Shown piece by piece: positions 25,401 to 38,100 of a DNA stretch of 64,000 nt (its first letter is position 1; every line of letters starts with the position of its first letter). The stretch is taken from NCBI GenBank assembly GCA_032622095.1, contig CP136064.1, positions 260,875,863 through 260,939,862 of the forward strand, read 5' to 3'. This DNA is from Siphonodentalium dalli. Lineage: Eukaryota; Mollusca; Scaphopoda; Gadilida; Siphonodentaliidae. The notes beneath the pieces were generated by a model. It did no database searches, was not told the origin of the DNA, and was given only the letters and a program-made list of their open reading frames with translations. Made by a program: the position numbers and the translations under genes.

Positions 25401-28400
25401 AAGTGAGAAATCACACAAGATTCACACAAAATTCAATAAATTAGAAAATTCTACCAACATTTATAGCTCACCATTGAAATTAGCTGAAATTGACTGCTTT
25501 TACTTAAAATCTGAAGAAGTATCATTTTATACTATAAATCTAAAGAAAAAAACTAATTTTGGAGGCATCCTCAAAATGGTGGACGACAGATATTCCCATC
25601 TAAGATATTACATGTACATGTATCCACTATCAAACTTTACTTCTATCTATCTGTCCGTAAATTTCTGTCCCATCACTCCTACATGTATATCTTTCTTACT
25701 TTTTCCCCCCACCCCCTCCACTTATATTCTTTTTTTTTATCATTTTGTTTTTAATCACCAATTATTTTTCTCCTTTTATTTTATTTTATTAATTTTCTTA
25801 TTACTCAAATTATGCTGCATGAAATGTATTTCAAAAAAGAAAATCTGAATAGAATTATATTTTGGGACTGATTTCAGTGATTTGAATGCACTTTTCTGTG
25901 ATATAAAACACTCTTTCATCCAAAATAAATCTATAAAAAAAATTATGTTGAGAGCATGGTAAGAATTATAATTGTATTCAAATCTGTTCAAATTGGAATA
26001 AACTAATTTGTTCATACAATTGCTGAAATAAAGAAAGTAGGGTACAGACTATCAAAGGAGCATGCGAGCTGAGTAAACTGTCCATACATGTATTAGGGGA
26101 TTGCACGTCAAAAATGACGGGTCTATAACATTTCATCGGTTTACTGACACAAACGTCATAACTCTATCTTATATCTATCATGCACTTGATGCAGGACATA
26201 AATCACTATAGGGTTATCTTAGTGTTCTCAGTGACACCGTGCTTTTGTATGCTAAAACACTGCCTAAATTTTGTCATCGCGACCCTTGGAAAATGTCCAT
26301 ATATCTCAGACAGTCTTTAACCAATCAGCCTGAAAATTTGTCAGATCTTATGTTCCAAATTTGGGCAACATTGGACGTATGATTGAAGAGTATAAACGTG
26401 CCAAAGTGCAACAGAGTTGCACACACACAGACAGATGATGGGGTTTTATATATATAGATCTCGAGTTAATTTATGTTAAAGGTGATTTCATATTACGTTT
26501 CAGTTGGTATGAATCTGACTACTCACAGCCAGCCTACCAATCTCACGGCACTGAACATGACTGTTCCACCAAAGACAACGGCACCTATTGCTGCTGATAT
26601 CCCAGTCGGTAAGTTACTAATCAGCTTTGATGGCACTAGAGAAATTGTGTCTATATTCCTAGCCTTGAAATAGTATGTCTGACATTTGCAAAATGAGGTC
26701 TCCAGAGGGTGAATTTAGTGATGCTACACTGCACAGCGGGCTAACATCAAATTCAACTTCTGGGCACCTTGTTCTACTTACTGGGAAGTATCTATAGTCT
26801 CAAATTAACATTGTTTTAGTTACTTTTTCTCTTCTGTTCAGTTTCTGTATTCCCTATATTTTTAGTGCAGATGATCTACACAGTAAACTAATAGAAACAA
26901 TTCAAAACCGTATTTCATCTCGAACCATGTTTCTACTACATACAAATTCGGTCAAAGACCATGAACATTTCTGTAGACTTCGAATCAACTGTTGTCTTTC
27001 ATAAGAAATTGAAAAAGTCAGACACAAACGTCTGCTGACGTCAGTCGATGAGCGTTATGCAAAATGTGCAATGTTAACTCAGTGGAAGACGAGAATCATT
27101 TTGTTTTCCACTGTGTCAAATACGACAACTTGAGAAAAAATCTCTTCGAAGAACTAAATAATAAAAGCAATGCATTTCTTGGGCGCGTTTCCGTATACTG
27201 GGAACAATGCAAGGCCTTCACCACCGGTGATCTATAACCTTGCAATTAATTTTTATCTAATAAATTTTCTAGGTTTTAAAGTTATTGCGGTTGATAGCAT
27301 AGTAACTTGGGTAGAAAATGGATGCAAAACGACCAGCAAATCTACTCTCTGATTCTTCTATTGGTTGATACAACAAAAGTAGGTCCACTAGTGTTTCCAC
27401 AACATTGAAAACATTGACTGCATTTTCCCCTCGGCGGATACAGGACCCGTTCCCAAAACCTGGCGGAAAGCCTGTATTGTGTAATGGATAAGGCTCACAT
27501 GAGTGTTTTTATGCTAATAAAATATCAAATATTAACCCTTTCAGTGCCAAGTCCGATTTTTGTATCAACCCATATATCCTTGATCTTTTTCAAATTTATT
27601 GATTATAATAATGTGATACATTGATGGAAAGAGCTTTAAGAGCTCTTTTCTTCAATGTATCACATTATTATAATCAATAAATTTGAAAAATGATCAAGGA
27701 AATATGGGTTGATACAAAAATCAAACTTGGCACTGAAAGGGTTAATACTGCTATCTGATGCAAATATTCTTTCCTCCCACAGCTAAAGTTACTCCCCAGA
27801 GACATCAGCACCCAGCGGCATTACACCCTCAGATTACCACTGTAGTCACGTCGTCTGGGGATGCCTCGCGGACTGAGCTGCCAATTCCTCACACAACACA
27901 ATCATCTCATCCTCCTCTGCCAAGCAACCTGATCGTCACCCAAGCTAATCACGCCCCATCAACCATCGTAATAACTACATCTAATACATCAACAGCTTCT
28001 CAACCGTCTCAGGATTCAAGGTGAGTTGGCCTATATCACCTATATTTTATTTATTTATGTGGATTTACGTCTATTGTTTGTGTTTTTGGTCATAATAAAT
28101 GTATTCACACAAGTTATATATACCAAGAAAGACAAACATGACAGATATTCCTATCCTTCCGCGCTAGCACTCGTGCCGTATCAACAAACCCATTAACCCT
28201 TTACCCAACAAAACGCCCAAAAACGCCCAAATAAAGCTTCAACAGCCTAAAATATCTTTGATCTGTCTCAATAACACCATACAAATATGGATATCATTGG
28301 AACCGGTTCATTGACCACATTGTGATGGTTACAGTTATGCCCTGTGCCAATGCATTCTCTTATATATGCGAGTCGACCAAGGATCGCCTCGCATATATAA

Positions 28401-31400
28401 GAGAATGCATTGGCCTTACATTCTTTAACAATTTTATAATTTGTTCTTACATTTTTTAACAATTTTTATAATATTTTTCTACATTCTTTGACAATTTTAT
28501 CATTTTTAATACATGTTAAGCCAATGCATTCTCTTATATATGCGAGGCGACCTATGGTCGACTCGCATATATAAGAGAATGCATTGGCACAGGGCCGTTC
28601 TGTTGGGTAAAGGGTTAACACACTCATGTCGTTCTTCATATATATTTTGAGAAAGGCCGACTTACAATCCGGGCTCAATTTTCTGAAATTTCTACTTATC
28701 GCAGGCTTGGGAAAGGTACACTAATTTTCTACCTGTCACCTCTGAATTTTGCCTGTATTTACCCTCATATGTGGCATAATATGTATTTGAGACGAGGACA
28801 TTTCAGTTGATTTTATTCTGTATAAAGAATAGTTATAATCTTTACTGCTACAACCAGTATAATACTGTAGTGTGAAGTTTGAGATAAATAAATAGGAATT
28901 TGAGGATAATGTTGCTAAAACTCAGACTAAAGTGCTATCTCAAACTGACACAAGTAGATATTATCTGCAGTCAGAAGCCTGTAGACTTAGTTCACCTGTC
29001 ACTTGTCACCCAGAAAGAGTGGCCTGTCAGTGACAGGTGGGCTGATGTATGCCTCGAGCTCTGTTTACAATTTAAATATGGCAAGAAACGCTGTTTTAAG
29101 TCAACCATGGTAAATTTGTTAAGAAAGGCTGATATATAATTTTAACATGGTATATATACCGCAAGAAGCTGATATATAATTTTAACATGGTATATATACC
29201 ACAAGAAGCTGAAATATAATTTTAACATGGCATATATACCACAAGAAGCTGATATATAATTCTAACATGGCATATATACCACAAGAAGCTGATATATAAT
29301 TTTAACATGGTATATATACCACAAGAAGCTGATATATAATTTTAACATGGTATATATACCACAAGAAGCTGATATATAATTTTAACATGGCATATATACC
29401 ACAAGAAGCTGATATATAATTATACCCCCCGCAACGAAGTTAAGGGGGGATATACTGGAGTCAGCTTGTCCGTCGTCCGTCCATCTGTCCGTGGACACAA
29501 ATTTGTCCAAAGTTTTTCTCAGTCGTTTTTTTTATCAATTTCCATGAAACTTGGCACAGACATCAACCACCATGGGAACCTGTGCACCTGCGATTATGAC
29601 GTCTGTCGGACTTTTTTTGGTGGAGTTATCCCCCCTTTTTCAACTTAGAAATTTTTCGCAACATGTATACTTTTGTCCGAGCTTTTATTCCTACATTTTT
29701 TGGTCTTTTTTTTTAAAACGTGGCACAGCTATTTAGTACCATGAGAACTTGTGCACCTGCGATTATGACGTCTGTCCGACATTTTTTGGTGGAGTTATCC
29801 CCCTTTTTCGACTTAGAAACTTTTTTTACAACATGCATAATTTTGTCCGAGCTTTTATTCCTACATTTTTCGGTCAATGTTTTTTAATCTTGGCACTGTT
29901 ATTTAGTACCATGGGAACCTGTGCACCTGCGATTATGACGTCTGTCCGATATTTTTTGTGTGGAGTTATTCCCCTTTTTCGACTTAGAATTTTTTTCGCA
30001 ACATACATAATTTTGTCCAAGCTTTTATTCCTACATTTTTCGGTCAATAGGTTTAAGATTAGGGTTATGGTTGTACACCTGCAATGGGAACTGTTAATTT
30101 ATTATTTTAACTAAATGTGTACTGACATGTGAAACATCTTAGTATTTTAAAAAACAGGGGGGTATCCGTAGTCCCATTGGGACAGTCACACCTCTAGTTT
30201 TAACATGGTATATATACCACAAGAAGCTGATATATAATTTTAACATGGCATATATACCACAAGAAGCTGATATATAATTCTAACATGGCATATATACCAC
30301 AAGAAGCTGATATATAATTCTTGTTTGTTTATATTTCAACTGAGGCTCATGTGTATTAACCCTTTCATGATGTGATCCGCGCTGGTGCATCATTAAAGAT
30401 CCTGTGCCAGTGCATTCTCTTATATATGCGAGTCTCCCATATGAAGCTCCAGTCATAGAAGAGTTATGTCAACCATTGTAAATTTGTCAAGAAATGCTGA
30501 TATATAACTCTAACATGGTATATATATATCACACGAGGCTGATTCATTATTCTAGTATGTTTATATTTCAACTGAGGATGATGTGTATTAAATGTAAATG
30601 AAAATGTCATTATCTTCATGACAGGATATATCCATGCATGAAGAGACATATTCAATTCTTCAAACAAATAAATGAGATGTTTATTTTTGGTTCATCTATG
30701 CTACCATACTTTAAATAAGACATTTATTTTCATGTCATCTATGTCACCATACATTAAAGGAGATGTTTATTTTCAGATCATCTATGCCACCCTACATTCA
30801 ATGAGACGTTTGTTTTCAGGTCGTATATGCCACCATACATTAAATGAGATGTTTATTTCCCATCCGGTCATCTATGCCACCATACATTTAAATAAATGAG
30901 ATGTTTATTTTCAGGTCATCTATGCCACCATACATTAAACGAGATGTTTGTTTTCAGGTCGTATATGACACCATACATCAAATGAGACATTTGTTTTCAG
31001 GTCATCTATGCCACCATACATTAAATGAGACGTTTGTTTTCAGGTCATCTATGCCACCATACATTAAATGAGACATTTGTTTTCAGGTCATCTATACCAC
31101 CATACATTAAATGAGACATTTGTTTTCAGGTCATCTATGCCACCATACATTAAACGAGACATTTGTTTTCAGGTCTTCTATGCCACCATACATTAAATGA
31201 GACATTTGATTTCAGGTCATCTATGCCACCATACATTAAATGAGACATTTGTTTTCAGGTCATCTATGCCACCATACATTAAACGAGATGTTTGTTTTCA
31301 GGTCATCTATGCCACCCTACATTCAATGAGACGTTTATTTTCAGGTCATCTATGCCACCATACATTAAATGAGATGTTTATTTTCAGGTCATCTATGCCA

Positions 31401-32136
31401 CCATACATTAAACGAGATGTTTGTTTTCAGGTCGTATATGCCACCATACATTAAATGAGACATTTGTTTTCAGGTCATCTATGCCACCATACATTAACTG
31501 AGACGTTTATTTTCAGGTCATCTATGCTACCATACATTAAATGAGATGTTTATTTTCATGCGATCTATGCTACCATACATTAAATGAGATGTTTATTTTC
31601 AGGTCATCTATGCCACCGTACATTGCACCACAAGAACTGTATTATCACTCACTCCAATACGGTAATCTAAATCCACTCGTGTATCAGCAGGTTGTTGGGG
31701 CAGCACAGTCTCGACTGCCAGGACTTGGTATGTACCCTTTAAAGGCATTTATTTAAACTGCTTCAAACTGACATTTTACACTACAAGAATTTAAAGAATA
31801 TAAGGTCAAATAAATACAAATTCTGTGTTCTCAGGCACCTCCATTGTTACATCTTTTTTCAATGTTTTCTATTAAAAATATTGGATTTAAACAAAAAAAC
31901 TAAAAAAAAAATTGTTTCTCTGGAAAGTATATTTATTATCAAATAATTTGTTTTTTTAGTTTCTTTAGAAAGTGTTTCATTTTATTGTTTAGTTAGTTCT
32001 CGTTATCCCCAAATTGGCAGATGGCACAATTCATAATCAAGGTGTCCAATGGGTGCCCATCCCCATCCGGGAACTTAAATCTGAGTCTAGGTATTTCATA
32101 GCAGATGATGCCATGAAGAATGAGGTCCCCACCGAT

Positions 32137-32169
<33 letters not shown>

Positions 32170-35100
32170 GGGTTCAAACCTTGACCGGCTGAAAAAAAAA
32201 TCTGATTTTCAAATTCAAAGGGCCATAACTCTTGAACAAGAAGGTCAGTCTTTTAGATTCCTTCAGATTTGTATTCACTTTCAGAATCGCATGCCCTTTC
32301 AAATGATATATAACACAACATATTCAAATGATTTCAATTGTATCACTGTCTATAAAGTTCGCGGTCTAATGCTGGTCCATTATTATGCCCCCGACTTGAA
32401 GTCGGTGGGTATATAGTCGACGTCTCCGTCCGTCCGAACATTTTGCATTATTGTTCAGCAACCGCTGGGCAGATTTAGCTGATATTTGGTATGGTGATAG
32501 AGCAGCATGGGGGAACAGCTACATGCATAGCGTGGCTTTCGTCCACCAATTTTCACCAGAGTTATGGCCCTTTTTTTACTTAGAAAATTAAATTTTGTCC
32601 GTCCGTACACACATTTTGCATTATTGTTCCGCAACCGCTGGGAGATTAAGCTGATATTTGGTATGGTGATAGAGCAGCATGGGGAACAGCTACATCCACC
32701 CATTTCACCAGAGTTATGGCCCTTTTTTTACTTAGAAAATTCAATTTTTCTCTTGTATTTTGGGTTTCCAGATGATAGCGTGAGCTTTGGTGGTACGATT
32801 GCAAATCCTGTATTTTTGTGGATCAGTTATATGAAAATACATGTCAAGTGCGAATTTGGGTATGATCTGATGATTTTTGCCAGAGTTATGGCCCTTTTTT
32901 CCACTTAGAAAATTTGAATTTTCGCTTGTTTTTGGGTTTCTGCAGTTTCGTCCATGCTTAATCCGAATTGCTATGGTCAGGGGCAAATGCCACGCGACAG
33001 CGTACCTCTTGTTAACATTGGGTGTTCTAAATTACATTCATTCTTTTCTCAGTTACTGGACAGACCACGAATCTTGCAGCGAGCCTAGCCGCTGCACAGA
33101 CCATCGCAGTGCCATCAAGTCAACCAGTCAGATTCAATCATCCCCTTATGGTCACGGTTGACCCATCGCGACCCCTCAATATGCATGGAGGGCAGTACCC
33201 ACATTCAGGAACTAGTACTCCAGACAGTACGTATCTGTTATGAAAGTACCTCATCTTTTCCAATGTAGTTGCACTGTTTTATTGAAGTGTACAACACTGA
33301 TTTGTGAATCAGTCCATGCAAAGTGTGCTGAATAGCTACAGCGCCATATTCCTTATTCCAAGTTTCCTTTGATGTAAACCAGCCAGTGAAATCTGTTGGG
33401 ATAATGCTGTTTTACATAGAAATTCTGTGTATATATCTTTCTATATCAGGTTTTAGCATTGTTAACATGCTCACCTAAAATAAATGTCACAATTATTCCT
33501 TAGAAAATATAATATTTTTTCTGAACTCCACACGAGATGGCAACTGTAAGTAGTAATGAAATGTGTGACATATATTTTATCACAATGTTTATAAGCATAC
33601 AAACTCATTTGAACTCGCGACGTGACAGTGTGTATTAAATGTAAACAAACTGAGATTACTCCTAATTACGCTGCATATTATAATCGTAATTCAACATGAA
33701 AGTTAGATAATAATTCATCATTATAAGCTCACACCCTCTACATTCACACATAGCTCGTGGGAATCAGAATTTGAGCAATATGTTACTTACAATTGTTTTG
33801 GTTGTTTTAAAAAGTTGTTCAAATGATTAATGTTCTATTAAAATGTACTGGTATATGATTATAAGGAATGACCTTGCAGATCGATTGGGGTCATTGGTTT
33901 GGACGGGAGGAGTCAAAATCTGCCGATGTCACTTCACTCTTTCTGATATATATAAGCATATGTATAGATTTTTAGGGTAAAATCGATTAAAATTGACGAA
34001 AAATCTGGTCATTGGTTCTGGGCGTAAAGTCTGCTATAGAAAGATATATACATGGGACATCGTCATATCGACGTAAAACAGCATTATCCCAACAGATTTC
34101 ACCGGCTGGTTTATGTCGAAGGAAACTTAGACTACATACTCCTCAATAAAACGCAGCACTACAACATTCATTCCTTATATTTATGGAGCTTCTTGATCAT
34201 TATTCTCATGAAATTAGCTGGAATAGTTTATAATTTTTTTATGAAACCTAGAGTTGAAACGACTAGGGTATTTCGTAGTCAAACAATCGACAGTCACAAA
34301 TCGAGTCCAAGTCGACTAATCGACAACCCCCATTCCCATGGAAAACTTCCATTTTACTATGTGGCTAATGAGTACTGTAAAATCACTCCAATATAACTGC
34401 TGTAAACGAGTTCACATTTTTCATGGGTGTTACGATCGGAAGAAGAAACTGGTGGCCGATGCTACTAAATTTGTATACATCCAGTAATTAATATCAGGAG
34501 TCTTGGCAAAGTTGGCTTGCACTTCACTGTAGGTTAGCGTTGTATTATGACACATTCATCATACCATATCCAGACACATAAGTCCATACTCATACTGAAT
34601 TAATTACACGCATAGTGACAGAGAATACACAATCAACGTATTGGTATATTTATTGTATTCAATAAGAACTTCAAAGCGTGGCTGCCGATACAGTTATCTT
34701 TGATCGGCCATCGTGCAACGATGTTTATTTATTAGTGACATTGTCAATTTCATAACTGGTGTTTGTGTATGTAATTCTACTAAATAGCACGGCTTTTGTT
34801 TTGACTTTTAACATTGTCCTTGCCGTTGTTGGTATATTGTATTGTACCATTGTTCTGTTAAGACACAGTGCATCGACTTTTGGTGAACAATTCATCGACA
34901 TAAACTAATCGACAAATCGTTTCAACACAACTGAAACCTGTCCCAGGTTTGGAAATAAACTCACCGGGGACCGCAAGTTGGCCCAATATTAAATTAATTC
35001 TACTTGTGAATTATCGATCAATTTATGTGTCTCATACTGGTTCTTTTATGGTGACCACAAGTTAGCCCAATATTAAATTAATTCTACTTTTGAATTATTG

Positions 35101-38100
35101 ATCAATTTATGTGTTTCATACTGGTTCCTTTTGTAGTGCGAATTTTGGTATGAATGTGTTTTATTGTGTTATAATGCCCCTGACACAAATGGCAATTGAT
35201 CAACCGGTGAACAGGATTTAGTTTGAGCTACATAGATGTAGGCTGTGTAAATATTTTCAAATATGAGGCTCTGGTGCCAATTATTTACACATTGTTTGTG
35301 TTCAGTTAATATGTGCTCACACACAAACGAAACAGTCTTTTGAATTTTCTTTCCAAGCCTTGAAACAGTGTCTGTCATTTGCAGAATGAGGTCCCCAGAG
35401 GGTGAATTTTGTGATGCTACCCAGCACAGTGGGCTAGCATCACTAAATTTACCCTCTGGGGACCTCATTCTGCTTAGGCCTCATCTAATCTAATCTAATC
35501 TAATTCTACATCATTGTTGAATACGTACCATTGAAAATCAATGTTATATAAAAATTAGGTGTAACAAACTAATGATACTACAAATTAATGAATATTTATC
35601 AATAGGGGTGTTTCTCTGTCTGTTGTCTGCTATAATATCTGAGCATCCCGGCAAAGGAATAATAGACCATACAGATGAACATTCCATTTTTTGGTGAACA
35701 AATTTCTGTGTACATGTTATGTCATGGGGTTGCTCATAACAATGCCAGAAAAACTTCCTGATAACCATATCTATAGAAAACAATGTTCCGGTTGACTTGA
35801 TTACGCAATTCCTGGCAGCACGGTGATGTAATTTATGCTTGTTGTCAATGACACTGCTCCAATCATAATTTGTACTCCCATGCTGGTGAATCGAAAACTG
35901 AAGTTAGCCGCTCTTGGCCAATCAGAATGCATATTTCAGCGACAAATATTCATCTTGATTTACAATTCTAGGTATTCGTTCAGCATCATCCTCAGCAACA
36001 GACAGTGCTACATCACTAAACACAGTGACACCAATATCAACTACGGCAACAGCACACGCTCATGCTCATAATCTTGCAACATCCCCTCAGCATGGAACTA
36101 ACCTCACATCAACCCCAATCAGCAACCCAAGTGCATCACCACGACCGAGCATTCTACGCAAAAGAACTGCTGATGGGTATGTTTGTAAAATATTGATCAC
36201 TCTACCACACTGAGTATTTTAAACCTCAGTTCATATCGAGATATCTCCTTTATCTTTGGTGTATATAGGGGGATTCTTGCTTTAGCGCGGCATGAATCTT
36301 GAAGAAAAATAGCACAATTGGAAGTGAGAATTATTATACCGTACTTGGCAACACCACAATTCTAAAAAGGCACTGCATAATTATTAAAGGGACTCATGGT
36401 CTTTGAATTGGCTTCACGCAAAATAAGTCTGTAAAACAACGATCACCAACAAGTTTTGTTCTTATTTTCATTATTAATAACTCTCCAATAATGAGATTTT
36501 CGCATTTCAAAACCATTGTTATTTAACCCTTTGAGTGCCAGGTCCGATTTTTGAATCAACCCATATACCCTGTGCCAATGCATTCTCTTATATATGCGAG
36601 TCGACCATATGTCGCCTCGCATATATAAGAGAATGCATTGGCCTAACAATTTTTCATTATTTGTTATTATTTTTTACAATTATTTACAAGTTTAATAATT
36701 TTTTCTTATATTCTTTAACAGACTTATTTTGTAGGTTTAATGCCAGGGAATCTTACGTTTTTGATGGGCATCAAAATTATTACTATGAATACTTGGTGAT
36801 AGTTTTGAGTTATAACATGCCCCTAAGGTATTATCCAGTTTGTTTTTAAATTCGTTATAGCATGCTTAAGCGTACCCAACCCAAAAAAAAAATTCAACCC
36901 AAAAAAAAACAGACTGTAAATTAGGGCCGATGATATCGGCCCCTGGCACTCAAAGGGTTAAAGATCCTGTGCCAGTACATTCTCTTATATATGTGAATCC
37001 CCCATCGGGAGCCTCGCATATATTAGAGAATGCACTGGCTTACAAGTTCGAGGTAAATATTGTTAGGCCAATGTATTTTATATATACAAATATATAAATT
37101 ATCACTTCCGGTGTTTCGACTGAGATGTTTTGTATTTGGTTTTATATGCTTCCCGTGTTTTTACTGGGTTGCTATGTATTTGGTGAGATTCGCTTCACGT
37201 GTTTTGACTGAGATGTTTTGTATTTGGTTAGATTTGACAAATGCACAAATAAATCACTCTAATTTCAACCATCTACTGTTATCTTCTTCTTCCAGGCCTG
37301 TGATCATCAAGAAACCTTTTAATTTATCAGCATCCGAAGCATTGTCTCCGCATAAGGAAATGCCATCGACGCCGCACTCAAATCTCAGTTCTCCAAAAAC
37401 TCCAGCTGGGTGAGTTAAGAAATAAATAATTTTAAGTTTATGAAGTTATGATCTCACCAACTTTATTTTCTATATTATTTTACCATTAGCTTAGAAAGAG
37501 CAAATGTGACCCGCCATATCAAATCCAGTCGGAAGTCAGGATTTTTTTACCCTGTGCCAATGCATTCTCTTATATATGCGAGTCGACCATAGGTCGCCTC
37601 GCATATATAAGAGAATGCATTGGCCTAACAATTTTTTACAATTTTAATAATTTTTTCTTGTATTCTTTAACAATTTTATAATTTCACCCATACAGAGCCC
37701 CAGACAAACATGAGCAGACGACACTCTTCTATATGCTTCTATATATGTGTGGGGCTCCCTGCAGGGTAATGGATGTTTTTTATTTTATGTCCTAAAAATT
37801 GTAAGAAACATTTATTTAAAAAAAATGATAAAAAATTGTTAGGCCAATGCATTCTCTTATATATGCGAGGCGACCTATGGTCGACTTGCATATATAAGAG
37901 AATGCATTGGCACAGGGTAAAAAAATCCCGACTTCCGACTGGATTTGATATGGCGGGTCACAAATGTATTTAAATAGGATAATTACATTAGGGGCAGATC
38001 ACTTCAAATTGACAGTTGATCATTTGAATTTTGTCACGACGACACGTGGTGACATGGCAATGTCACATTCCCAATATTTCCAACTCAAAATGCACTGTTG

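Noticed and set aside
25474..25848. 124-codon ORF
   Set aside because: Low-complexity Phe/Leu-rich translation of T-rich intron sequence, no splice or homology support.
31197..31454. 85-codon ORF inside the 43-bp array
   Set aside because: The repeat period is not a multiple of three, so all frames cycle through the same unit; the reading frame is a by-product of the minisatellite.
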